From: Methanosarcina acetivorans C2A
GTDB taxonomy: Archaea; Halobacteriota; Methanosarcinia; Methanosarcinales; Methanosarcinaceae
Length of the DNA stretch: 64,000 bases
NCBI RefSeq assembly: GCF_000007345.1
Contig: NC_003552.1
Location: forward strand, 1,302,001-1,366,000
Reading direction: 5' to 3'
A model generated the notes under the pieces. The model had not been told where the DNA came from. It made no database searches and saw only the letters and a program-made list of their open reading frames with translations. A program made the translations under genes and the position numbers. Below are positions 37,430 to 45,445 of the stretch, one piece after another (positions within the stretch are counted from its first letter, which is position 1; the number at the start of each line of letters is the position of its first letter).

Positions 37430-38500
37430 ATGGAAGAAATATCGACTGATGTGAAAAAATCGACTCGAACTGCCCTTGATTTTTTTGAGGCGAGGAAGCT
37501 GTCTATAATGCTCTTTCTCGCTGTCGTTGTGGTGGCAGGCGGCATGGTCACTATCTGTTTAGGGACTTATAAAATTTCTATGCCGGAAGTATACACCATC
37601 ATTGCCACTCACTTGTTTTCACCGGATAACGTAGATTCCCTGAATAAGTTGAGAAACACTATCGTCTGGAACATCCGTTTCCCGAGGGTCATCACGGCCA
37701 TAACCGTAGGTATCGGCCTTTCTGTGGCCGGGGCGATTTATCAGGGATGTTTCCGCAATCCTCTTGTGGAGCCATACATCCTTGGAGTATCTTCGGGTGC
37801 GGCATTCGGCGCAGCGCTGGGTATTGTCTATCCTCATATCTTTATATCTATACAGGTAAGTGCTTTCGTGTTTGCCTCGCTCTCTGTATTCCTGGCGTAT
37901 ACGCTGGCAAGGAACAGAGGACAAACTCCCGTAGTCACGCTGGTGCTTGCCGGCATCATTATTGGCTCGATATTTGGAGCTTGCGTTTCCATCATGAAAT
38001 ACATCTCCGATGATACACAACTGAGAGAGATCGTCTTCTGGATGATGGGAGGCTTTTACTATACCACGTGGAATGATGTATATCTGACTGTGCCTGTCGT
38101 GTTAATATCTGTAGCTATCATGTGGTTCTTCGGATGGAAGCTAAATGTCCTTTCCATGGGTGATGAAGAAGCTCGGGCGCTGGGCGTGAATCCGGAAATT
38201 TTCAAGTTTATTTTTATTGTCCTGGCCACGCTTGTGACTGCCGTCTGTGTATCTTCGGTGGGAATTATTGCGTGGGTCGGCCTGATGATGCCCCATGCTG
38301 CCCGCCTTATCCAGGGGCCGGATAACCGGTTTGTCATTCCTACAGCAGCACTGATGGGCGGTGTTTACATTATCTTTTGCGATACGATCGCACGCACGCT
38401 GACATCGGCGGAAATCCCAATCGGAATCATCACTTCCATCGTAGGTGCTCCATACCTCATATATCTGCTGCGTAGCAAAGAAAAGGAGATCTTCGGGTGA
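37430..38500 (+). CDS. FecCD/BtuC-type ABC transporter permease
   Basis: About 356 residues with ten membrane segments. It has RFPRVITAITVGIGLSVAGA, QGCFRNPLVEPYILGVSSGA near ~110 and the coupling-helix sequence GDEEARALGVN, followed by GIIAWVGLMMPHAAR, all standard for the FecCD family. I chose the ATG at 37430 with AGGTG six bases upstream; a GTG at 37421 is also open. It imports iron-siderophore or corrinoid with the ATPase that starts 4 bases after its stop. Confidence 0.93.
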   Translation: MEEISTDVKKSTRTALDFFEARKLSIMLFLAVVVVAGGMVTICLGTYKISMPEVYTIIATHLFSPDNVDSLNKLRNTIVWNIRFPRVITAITVGIGLSVAGAIYQGCFRNPLVEPYILGVSSGAAFGAALGIVYPHIFISIQVSAFVFASLSVFLAYTLARNRGQTPVVTLVLAGIIIGSIFGACVSIMKYISDDTQLREIVFWMMGGFYYTTWNDVYLTVPVVLISVAIMWFFGWKLNVLSMGDEEARALGVNPEIFKFIFIVLATLVTAVCVSSVGIIAWVGLMMPHAARLIQGPDNRFVIPTAALMGGVYIIFCDTIARTLTSAEIPIGIITSIVGAPYLIYLLRSKEKEIFG

Positions 38501-38504
38501 TTAG

Positions 38505-39311
38505 ATGTTAAAAGTAGATAATCTGGGCTTTGGGTATAGTGGCATACCCATATTCGAAGGCGTTTCATTCAGGGTAAAAAAAGGTTCTTTATGCGGGCTT
38601 TTCGGGCCAAATGGGTCCGGGAAGACAACCCTGTTTAAGTGCTGCATGAGCTTTCTTAAGTACGATAACGGCAGCATATGCATTGACGGATGCGATGTTA
38701 AGAGGAAGAAGATAGGGGAGTTGGCAAAACTTGTTGCCTACGTGCCCCAGGAACATAAGCCGCCTTTTCCGTACCTCGTCAAGGAAGTCGTGCTGATGGG
38801 CAGGACTCCTCACATGGGTGGTATATTCGGCGTCTCTGAGGATGACAAGAGTAAGGTCATGGAGGCTCTGGAAATGCTTGAGATCTCCCATATCGCCGAT
38901 AAGCCATACAACCAGCTTAGTGGTGGCCAACGCCAGCTCGTACTCATCGCGAGGGCTATGGCACAGGAAACGCCGTTAATGCTGCTGGACGAGCCCACTT
39001 CCGCTCTGGACTTCTGCAATCAGATACGGATTTGGAACATTCTGAAGAAAATCTCCGCAAAAGGGACGACCATACTGGCCTGCAGCCATGACCCTAACCA
39101 TATCTCATGGTTCTGTGATGACGTCATAGTCATGTACGGGGGAGGCCTGGTCGCAAAGGGTAATCCAAAAAGTGTAGTATCCGAAGAATTACTAAGCACT
39201 ATATTTAGTGATATCTGCAGTGTAGGCTACATGGATCGTCTGATGATGGTATACCCGAAAAACATTCAGGCCGAATGTCCAATAACTACTATAAACAATG
39301 ATTTGTTATAA
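38505..39311 (+). CDS. FecE/BtuD-type ABC transporter ATPase
   Basis: A 268-residue ATPase: Walker A GPNGSGKTTLFK (~34-45), Q loop YVPQEH, signature LSGGQRQLV (~137), Walker B LMLLDEPTSALD, and the switch His ACSHDPNH. The C-terminal part is typical of siderophore/B12 importers. It completes the importer with the permease. Confidence 0.93.
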   Translation: MLKVDNLGFGYSGIPIFEGVSFRVKKGSLCGLFGPNGSGKTTLFKCCMSFLKYDNGSICIDGCDVKRKKIGELAKLVAYVPQEHKPPFPYLVKEVVLMGRTPHMGGIFGVSEDDKSKVMEALEMLEISHIADKPYNQLSGGQRQLVLIARAMAQETPLMLLDEPTSALDFCNQIRIWNILKKISAKGTTILACSHDPNHISWFCDDVIVMYGGGLVAKGNPKSVVSEELLSTIFSDICSVGYMDRLMMVYPKNIQAECPITTINNDLL

Positions 39312-39420
39312 AATTATTAACGGACGGGTAAGCTGCCAGTATAAGCGCTTTTAAGTTAAAAGTTGCTGATGATAGCATTATTACGTATTCGCAATAACAA
39401 TAGGAGCAATTTCAGTAATC

Positions 39421-39552
39421 TGACTATTATTTACTGTTTACTGATTATTTTACTGTTTACTGATTATTTTACTGATTATTTCTGATATTTCTGATTATTT
39501 CTGATTATTTCTGATCATTTCTGATCATTTCTGATTATTTCTGATTATTCTC
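39421..39552. repeat. Ten-base tandem repeats (TTTCTGATTA)
   Basis: About a dozen direct copies of TTTCTGAT(T/C)A, irregularly spaced, fill the spacer between the ATPase gene and the convergent GyrI-like gene. No spacer-repeat alternation of a CRISPR kind is seen. Confidence 0.7.
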
Positions 39553-39559
39553 CTGATCA

Positions 39560-40198
39560 TCACTCTATTTTTTTCTCTTTCATGGGTTGTCTTATAATAG
39601 TCTTAAGTTTTTCCGGTTTCGTTCTGCGCATATCGCTCAGATATATTTCGTGGTGTCTCTCCCCAGGCATGCTGCCGTCAAATTCATACCCTTCCTCTTT
39701 TACGAAATTATGCAGTTTCTCTATCGTGGGCCCTTCCTTGGAATAAGGACCGATATGCATTATCTGGGCTGACAAGCCTTCATGTGGGCTTTCAAATCTT
39801 AGCCTGGCAAGGGCAGGAGGATTTTTCTTCTTTTCCACTTCTTCGATGGCTTTTTCTATAATGTTTTTCGTGATAAAGTCGGGCTGCCTTATCATTGCTG
39901 TCCAATTCCAGTTGCTTTTATTCTGAATATCAAAGTCCTCCATATTTTCAATCCACCAGAGCCCTTCAAGCGGCATTACTGCATAATCCTGCGAGATCTC
40001 TTTTTTAGAAATGAATTTAGCTTTAAAAGATACCGAAAACAATGCTTCTATTGCGTCCTGATATTCCTTTGATGTATTGGGGTCTCCTTCTCCATCTATC
40101 ATTAAAAAATTCATTTCGGGAACATCTATAATTGAAACTTCTTTTGCGGATGGGTTGTAAAGTTCTTTGTTTTCCTTTTTCAAGTCTAACTTTGACAT
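39560..40198 (-). CDS. GyrI-like small-molecule-binding domain protein
   Basis: The 212-residue protein matches the COG4832 branch of GyrI-like proteins: VSIIDVPEMNFLMIDGEGDPN at ~20-40, EYQDAIEALFSVSFKAKF, YAVMPLEGLWW, and HIGPYSKEGPTIEKLHNF with the closing HEIYLSDMRRTKPEKLKTI. Members bind or hydrolyse small molecules; the role here is unknown. The ATG follows GGGGGAGAC. No DNA-binding domain is present. Confidence 0.85.
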   Translation of the reverse strand: MSKLDLKKENKELYNPSAKEVSIIDVPEMNFLMIDGEGDPNTSKEYQDAIEALFSVSFKAKFISKKEISQDYAVMPLEGLWWIENMEDFDIQNKSNWNWTAMIRQPDFITKNIIEKAIEEVEKKKNPPALARLRFESPHEGLSAQIMHIGPYSKEGPTIEKLHNFVKEEGYEFDGSMPGERHHEIYLSDMRRTKPEKLKTIIRQPMKEKKIE

Positions 40199-40270
40199 TT
40201 CTAGTCTCCCCCTATTTCTGCTCTTTCCTTAACCCTTACTCCTGCCCCTTTTCCCGCGATAACTTCCTGT

Positions 40271-40816
40271 TCAGGTCATTGAATTTGATGCTGCGAAAGC
40301 AAATTTCTTCATCTCTTCCCTGTACTCTTTTGCCATCTCTACATACTCGTCAGCATTTTCCTTTATAGCCTCGACCTCTGCTTCGTTTGTCTCCCTTTTT
40401 ATCGTTCCCGGGACTCCGATAATAAGGCTGTTAGGTGGAAATTTCTTCCCCTGGGGCACAAGTGCATTTGCTCCGACGATGGAATTTTTTCCGATCTCTG
40501 CTCCGTTCAGCACGGTTGCATTCATGCCGATAAGCACGTTATCTTCGATCCTGCACCCGTGAAGTACAGCCCCGTGCCCGACTGATACATTATCTCCAAT
40601 CTGAACTCCGTTTTCAGGGTCTGCATGAATCACAACTCCGTCCTGAATGCTTGTTCGGTTTCCGATCTTTATTTTGTTTTGATCCCCTCTTATCACGGCA
40701 TTGAACCATATGCTTGAAAAGCTCTCTACCTCAACATTTCCGATTATGTCTGCCGAATTCGCAACAAAAGCCGTTTCTGAGATTTTCGGGGTTTTCCCGT
40801 TAAAATATATCCTCAT
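40271..40816 (-). CDS. Gamma-carbonic-anhydrase-like hexapeptide-repeat protein
   Basis: A 181-residue left-handed beta-helix protein. It has the three metal-ligand histidines of the gamma class in VVIHADPEN and SVGHGAVLHGC, and the RGDQNKIKIG / SIQDGV and VGANALVPQGKK sequences of the CamH/YrdA branch. It lacks the acidic loop and signal peptide of Cam, the secreted M. thermophila enzyme, so it is probably cytoplasmic and its activity is uncertain. The ATG follows GAGGGATAAAA. Confidence 0.87.
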   Translation of the reverse strand: MRIYFNGKTPKISETAFVANSADIIGNVEVESFSSIWFNAVIRGDQNKIKIGNRTSIQDGVVIHADPENGVQIGDNVSVGHGAVLHGCRIEDNVLIGMNATVLNGAEIGKNSIVGANALVPQGKKFPPNSLIIGVPGTIKRETNEAEVEAIKENADEYVEMAKEYREEMKKFAFAASNSMT

Positions 40817-40973
40817 TTTTATCCCTCTACTTTTTCAGGCGTCATCCTTGTTTTCTTTTCCTTATCTTGTTCTTTGTCGGCATTGTTTATTTCGTTTCTT
40901 AATTTTAGCTTCAGCTACGTATGGACTTTTCTGCAGGTCTCAAAAATAGATTCAGGTTCAAACTGCAAACGGT

Positions 40974-41171
40974 TCAGACCGCATAACGATACACGAGATA
41001 TGCGATGACCAGTATCGTTAGAATAGGGCTGAGGTTTGGTTTCAATTCCGTATATCCTGTATTCTTTCTTTCAGGCTTTTGTCGCTTAAGCATGTGGCCG
41101 ATTATTGAACTGATTGAAGGGTCTGTCAAATATTCCTTTTTCCTGCCTTCCACAATGTGATCACGTTTCAA
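40974..41171 (-). CDS. Possible small tail-anchored membrane protein
   Basis: A 65-residue frame from a TTG at 41171: a basic soluble N-terminus with KKEYLTDPSISSIIGHMLKR and a C-terminal hydrophobic stretch LSPILTILVIAYLVYRYAV that could be a membrane anchor. No homologue is recognised and there is no strong ribosome-binding site. Isolated between the gamma-CA-like gene and the hyp cluster. Confidence 0.4.
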   Translation of the reverse strand: MKRDHIVEGRKKEYLTDPSISSIIGHMLKRQKPERKNTGYTELKPNLSPILTILVIAYLVYRYAV

Positions 41172-41257
41172 GCCTTAGCTCCTTCTTATTTGCCTTTCAG
41201 TATCTGTTTTTTTGTTACGTGCTTATTTTTGACCACGAGTTTAAATATGTTGTGTCT

Positions 41258-41320
41258 CCCGAATTGCGATTCGGGAGCCCGCCGTCCGTTTCGCTCGCTT
41301 TGCTCGCTCAAGCAGACTAA
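41258..41320 (+). repeat. Dispersed GC-rich repeat with hairpin, copy 2
   Basis: CCCGAATTGCGATTCGGGAG, then CGCC..TCCGTTTCGCTCGCTTTGCTCG and CAAGCAGACTAATTTAA, nearly the same as the copy at 18357. A partial third copy (TTTCGCTCAGCTCCGCTTCG...CAAGAGGACTAA) follows at 41342-41377. Confidence 0.6.
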
Positions 41321-41377
41321 TTTAAGGACAAATAACATTCCTTTTCGCTCAGCTCCGCTTCGCTCAAGAGGACTAAT

Positions 41378-41664
41378 TAACTTTAGCTCCGCATTTTTAA
41401 GGCATAAACGTCGTCTGATGCTGACTTATGCGCTTAAACTTAAGCACATTAGATTCAAGGTAGAATCTTTTAACCGCAATCAACTGACTTCGCAGATTTG
41501 CGGAAAAACATGTATGCGCTTAAAAAGACGGAAGTCAGGAATTAAAGGAAAAAATAAAGCTAAAAAAGCCCGGTAGCCGGTAAGAAATTGAGAAGAATAG
41601 GGGGGGAATAGGGGGATAATGTGCAAAAGAAACCGCCAATTAAAAGCGATCGGAAAGCCTGTGA
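41378..41664. other. Spacer downstream of hypE, no gene seen
   Basis: A plus-strand open frame runs through it but has a biased basic composition and no start signal; I see no supported gene. Confidence 0.3.
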
Positions 41665-42711
41665 TTAACAGACTCTGGGGATCGGGTCTCCGGCGGGGAT
41701 GTCCACGTAACGCATGCCGCCGAAACGGTTTCTCAGGATTACTTCTCCTTTGTTTTCTGCGGTGACTTCTCCGATAAGGGCTGCGTCTTTGCCGTAAGGG
41801 TGCTGTCTGAGGAGGGAGAGGGCTTCTTCTTCAAAGCCGGCTTTGACTCCGATGACGGCTTTTCCTTCGTTTGCAACTTCGAGGGGGTCAAGGCCAAGCA
41901 TTTCGCAGGCTGCGGTGACTGCGGGTTTGAAGGGGATCAGGTCTTCTTCAAGGAGGATTCCTGCTCCGGCTTTTGCTGCCATTTCGTTGAGGGCATTTGC
42001 AAGTCCGCCGCGGGTCGGGTCTTTCATAGCCGTTATAACAGGGGTTCCTTCCGGGGTCCGGAGTTTCAGGACGGGTTCTATGAGTTTCCAGAGGGGGGCG
42101 GAATCCGAGGCAAGGTCGGTATCGAAGTCAAAGCCTTCCCTGTGGGCCATAAGAGAGATCCCGTGGTCTCCGATCGTGCCTGTAACAAGGAGTTTGTCTC
42201 CCGGTTTCAGGCCTGAGTCTCTGATAGGGCTGTCAGTTATGCCGAGGCCTGCCGTGTTCAGGATTATTGAGTCTAGAGCGGTTTTTTCCACGGTCTTGGT
42301 GTCGCCTGTAATTATAGGGACTCCTACTTCGGTAGCGGTTTCGTCCATTGTTTTGATTATCTCTTCAAAGTCAAGGATCGGAAAGCCTTCGGGGACTATG
42401 ACTGCACAGGTAAGGGCAAGGGGTTTTGCTCCCATTACGGTGAGGTCATTGATGGTGCCTGAAACTGCCAGGCGACCTATATTGGTGTCCGGGAAGAAAG
42501 CAGGGGTTATTACATGGCTGTCTGTCGTCAGCACAAGTTCGGAGGCAGGGTTAAAGTTTTCAAGCCTGATAGTGGACCCGTCATCAAGGTTTTCAAGTCC
42601 TATCGAGCCTGCACTTTTGTTGCGGAAGTTTTTAAGGATAATCTCTCCTATCAGCGCCTGCATTACCTCTCCGCCTGCGCCGTGTTCCAGAGAAATCGTG
42701 TTGGCTTTCAT
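41665..42711 (-). CDS. hypE: Hydrogenase maturation protein HypE
   Basis: The 348-residue protein has the HypE start ISLEHGAGGEVMQALI, TTDSHVITPAFFPDTNIGRL, the PurM-like ATP site and the invariant C-terminal PRVC whose Cys carries the thiocarboxamide that becomes cyanide. It dehydrates the carbamoyl group given by HypF and hands CN to HypC-HypD for the Fe site of NiFe hydrogenase. ATG follows AAAGGAGA. It lies ~50 bases after hypB, last in the minus-strand cluster. Confidence 0.95.
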   Translation of the reverse strand: MKANTISLEHGAGGEVMQALIGEIILKNFRNKSAGSIGLENLDDGSTIRLENFNPASELVLTTDSHVITPAFFPDTNIGRLAVSGTINDLTVMGAKPLALTCAVIVPEGFPILDFEEIIKTMDETATEVGVPIITGDTKTVEKTALDSIILNTAGLGITDSPIRDSGLKPGDKLLVTGTIGDHGISLMAHREGFDFDTDLASDSAPLWKLIEPVLKLRTPEGTPVITAMKDPTRGGLANALNEMAAKAGAGILLEEDLIPFKPAVTAACEMLGLDPLEVANEGKAVIGVKAGFEEEALSLLRQHPYGKDAALIGEVTAENKGEVILRNRFGGMRYVDIPAGDPIPRVC

Positions 42712-42760
42712 ATCCTGTCTCCTTTTCTTTGCGTTCCCGTTTTAACCGCTTTTATTTGTC

Positions 42761-43432
42761 TTACTTTTTCCGGGCTTCCTGTGTTCTTCCGATCCCGAGT
42801 TCGATAAAGCCAATCCAGGTTTCAAGGCTTTCCCAGTCATGTTTTGAAGTGAGGATTACCGGTATGTCCGGGTTTAAGGAATGGATATCGTCCCTCATTT
42901 TCTCGGCGTCAACGTCAACCGCATGGGCAATGTCAACCTTATTTATGACTGCAAGTTCCGAAGTTTTAAAAATCATGGGGTGCTTGAGGATGATGTCGTC
43001 TCCTTCGGTGACACTTACCACAACTACCCTGAGATGCTCTCCAAGCTTGAAGTCCACAGGGCAGATCAGATTGCCCACGTTTTCAATAATAAGGAGGTCG
43101 GTATTGTCAAGGTCAACCTCTCCGAGGGCTTTTTCCACCAGCTTTGCGTCAAGGTGGCATTCCTTTCCAGTGTTCACAGGGGTTGTCGGCACCCCGAGTT
43201 TCCTGAAACGGGAGGCGTCCATCTCTGCGATAACGTCACCTGCGATTACTGCTGTTCTGTACTTATCTTTGAGGTGCCTGACCGCTTCTTCGATCAGGGT
43301 GGTCTTTCCTGACCCGATGGCTCCCATGACGTTGACTGAGAAGACTCCGTGTTTGTCAAGGTTCTTCCTGTTTTTTTCGGCAACTTTGTCATTTGCCTTG
43401 AAGACATCGTGTCCCATGTGGATTACATGCAT
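42761..43432 (-). CDS. hypB: Hydrogenase nickel-incorporation GTPase HypB
   Basis: About 223 residues. The G1 motif GAIGSGKTTLIEEAV is at ~33, with VIAGDVIAEMDASRF and NKVDIAHAVDVD as other nucleotide-binding parts, and CHLDAKLVEKAL as the metal-site region. There is no His-rich or CxxCGC N-terminus, so it is the short, non-storing type. Start uncertain: GTG 43447, ATG 43444 and ATG 43432 are all open; the last gives the usual MHVIHMGHDVF. It delivers Ni with HypA to the large subunit. Confidence 0.92.
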   Translation of the reverse strand: MHVIHMGHDVFKANDKVAEKNRKNLDKHGVFSVNVMGAIGSGKTTLIEEAVRHLKDKYRTAVIAGDVIAEMDASRFRKLGVPTTPVNTGKECHLDAKLVEKALGEVDLDNTDLLIIENVGNLICPVDFKLGEHLRVVVVSVTEGDDIILKHPMIFKTSELAVINKVDIAHAVDVDAEKMRDDIHSLNPDIPVILTSKHDWESLETWIGFIELGIGRTQEARKK

Positions 43433-43464
43433 TAACATAAACATCACTCGGGGTTGCTTGGTTA

Positions 43465-43512
43465 TCTTGATGGAAATCTTGATGGAAATCTTGATGGAAA
43501 TCTTGATGGAAA
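43465..43512 (-). repeat. 12-bp tandem repeat, four copies
   Basis: ATCTTGATGGAA occurs four times in a row in the ~200-base gap between hypA and hypB. A pair of CCCTTATAAT units at 43578-43600 sits nearby and could give hypBE its own promoter. Confidence 0.75.
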
Positions 43513-43652
43513 ATCCGCTATTGCATTCAATCTGATCTTGCAGAGCAGCGTGTATGGCAGGATTTAAGATTTGATATCCCTTATAATATCCCTTATAATT
43601 TGATAGACCTGCTAACCTTTTACCACATTTATATATTTGCCTGCCCGAAAGT

Positions 43653-44054
43653 TCACTGTTCTACTTCTGTCTCTATCTCAATGCTTTTTACGATCAGTTC
43701 TCTGCCGCCTATGATACGTGCATTTTTTCCGCATACCGGGCATTCGAGCGCTGCAATGTATTCCAGAAGTTCACTTTGGAGTTCATCGTTCTTTCCGATC
43801 TGTGTTTCATCGACAGTGCCTGTATATCCGCATTCACACTCCAGGGAGGGTGGGATCGTCTCTACGATGAACTCCGCATTTTCTGCAATGCTCCCCTCGG
43901 CAATGGCCTTAAAACAGAAGCTCAGCTGCTCTGGATTCGTATGGGAGAGCCGTCCCATTTCCAGGGTTACATGCCTCACTTCCAGGGCTCCGTGAACTTT
44001 TGCAGTTTCTATTACTTGTTCAAATATCTCACAGGCGATGGAATACTCATGCAA
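43653..44054 (-). CDS. hypA: Hydrogenase nickel-insertion protein HypA
   Basis: The product is 133 residues if it starts at the TTG at 44054, after GGAAGCAGG; this gives M-H-E-Y-S, with His2 as the known Ni ligand. The open frame extends upstream but that part overlaps hypD and has no HypA homology. The zinc site is C-E-C near residue 73 and CPVC near 110. It overlaps the hypD end by 8 bases, so the two are translationally coupled. A TTG start suggests low expression. Confidence 0.92.
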   Translation of the reverse strand: MHEYSIACEIFEQVIETAKVHGALEVRHVTLEMGRLSHTNPEQLSFCFKAIAEGSIAENAEFIVETIPPSLECECGYTGTVDETQIGKNDELQSELLEYIAALECPVCGKNARIIGGRELIVKSIEIETEVEQ

Positions 44055-45165
44055 ACCTGCTTCCCCCTTCCCGTGAGTACCTGAACCAGTTGTAGCACAT
44101 GCCCTCCTGGCTGACCATGCAGGGGCCTGCCGGGTTTTTCGGGGTACAGTCTTTCCCGAAATTGGGGCACTGGGAGGGTTTTGCTTTCCCTGTGAGTATC
44201 GCTGCACAGATGCAGCGCTTCTTATCCTTTTTCTCAGCTTTTGCCTTTATCTCGGCAAGGGAAGCCGAATAAAAATCTTCATACTTCTTTGAGGCGTCTT
44301 TTTCTTCGTACTCTTGCCTGAGCACGAGCCCTGAATTCTCTATGTTTCCAATGCCTCTCCACTCCGACTCCGAGGTTTCGAATACCTCATTCATCATTTT
44401 CAGGGCTATCGGGTTTCCTTCGGGCTTTACGGCCCTCGGATAGCCGTTGTCCACCCTTGCAACCCCCTGTTCCGTCTGGGTCAGGAGAAGATTTATCCCA
44501 AGGAGGATATCCCTTGCCTCAAACCCGCTTACCACAACAGGAAAACCTTTTTCTGCAAGATGTTCGAAGGGTTTTGTCCCTATGATGGTTGCTACATGTC
44601 CGGGGGCAATGAAAGCATCAACTACGGTATCACTGGCAAGAAGCTCAATTGCAGGAGGAGTCTGTTTCTGGGAGGCCAGGAGGCTGAAGTTTTCGGGGGG
44701 ATTTCTCAGAAGAGCTGCTGCGTTGGCAGGGACTGTAGTCTCAAAGCCGATCCCGAAAAAGACTACTTCGAGCTCAGGTTTTTTGTTTGCGAGGGCTACG
44801 GCATCATCAATGCTGTAGACCATCCTTACGTCTGTTCCTTCTGCTTTTGCATCCAGAAGGCTTTCCGCTGAACCGGGAACCCTCATCATATCTCCGAAAG
44901 TGACTACAGTTGCTCCGCTTTTCGCAAGGGCAATTGCAATGTCAACGTCTTTTTCGGGGGTGACGCAGACGGGGCATCCGGGACCGCTTATTACTTCGAT
45001 ATTCTCAGGAAGTACACTTCTTAGCCCGTATTTTGCTATGGTCCTTTCATGCGTCCCGCAGACATGCATTATGCGGAGCGAGGTCCCGGATTTCTGAATT
45101 CTTTCCAGGAGCTTTTTTTCAATTTCGGGCATTGAAGGCTTTAAAGAAGAGTCCTCGTTTTTCAT
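44047..45165 (-). CDS. hypD: Hydrogenase maturation protein HypD
   Basis: About 372 residues from ATG 45165, one base after the hypC stop. It has MHVCGTHERTIAKYGLR, ISGPGCPVCVTP, TFGDMMRVPGS, FFGIGFETT, and a C-terminal [4Fe-4S] site with Cys in KRCICAAILTGK, QCPNFGKDC and GPCMVSQEGMCYNW. With HypC it builds and carries the Fe(CN)2CO unit. The upstream extension of the frame is not used. Confidence 0.95.
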   Translation of the reverse strand: MKNEDSSLKPSMPEIEKKLLERIQKSGTSLRIMHVCGTHERTIAKYGLRSVLPENIEVISGPGCPVCVTPEKDVDIAIALAKSGATVVTFGDMMRVPGSAESLLDAKAEGTDVRMVYSIDDAVALANKKPELEVVFFGIGFETTVPANAAALLRNPPENFSLLASQKQTPPAIELLASDTVVDAFIAPGHVATIIGTKPFEHLAEKGFPVVVSGFEARDILLGINLLLTQTEQGVARVDNGYPRAVKPEGNPIALKMMNEVFETSESEWRGIGNIENSGLVLRQEYEEKDASKKYEDFYSASLAEIKAKAEKKDKKRCICAAILTGKAKPSQCPNFGKDCTPKNPAGPCMVSQEGMCYNWFRYSREGGSRFA

Positions 45166-45166
45166 T

Positions 45167-45445
45167 TCACTCAGCGTCCGTCTCGTCGGAGAACCCCGGT
45201 TCAAAGATATCCGTACCTTCAAGGCCTGATATCTGCTTGAGGAGGCGCATGGTCTCTTCACTCTCCTCCTTTGAGATTTCGGATATTGCATATCCCACAT
45301 GGACAAGTACATATTTCCCGAGCAGATCCTCACTGGCACCTCCGAGCAGGTCCATATTTACATCTCTGCAGATCCCGCCCATATCAACCGTTGCAGTGTT
45401 TTCGTTGACGATGGCCTTGATTTTACCAGGAATAGCTATACACAT
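45167..45445 (-). CDS. hypC: Hydrogenase maturation chaperone HypC
   Basis: A 92-residue OB-fold protein: MCIAIPGKIKAI with the essential Cys2, then VDMGGICRDVNMDLL, LGKYVLVHVGYAISE. The ATG at 45445 after GAGGTAAT gives the proper N-terminal MC; the longer frame is not used. It carries the Fe(CN)2CO group with HypD to the large subunit. It is the first gene of the hypCDA set. Confidence 0.95.
   Translation of the reverse strand: MCIAIPGKIKAIVNENTATVDMGGICRDVNMDLLGGASEDLLGKYVLVHVGYAISEISKEESEETMRLLKQISGLEGTDIFEPGFSDETDAE

Noticed and set aside
39421-39552. CTGATTATTT repeats as CRISPR or origin iterons
   Set aside because: Units are 10 bases, irregular and low-complexity, and no replication gene is nearby.
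41843-42745. 300-codon plus-strand frame opposite hypE
   Set aside because: It is the antisense shadow of a well-conserved hypE, with a Ser/Arg-biased composition.
44055-44207. N-terminal extension of HypA
   Set aside because: It overlaps hypD in another frame and HypA must begin Met-His; TTG at 44054 gives that.
45166-45339. N-terminal extension of HypD
   Set aside because: It overlaps hypC and has no HypD homology; ATG at 45165 fits the family.
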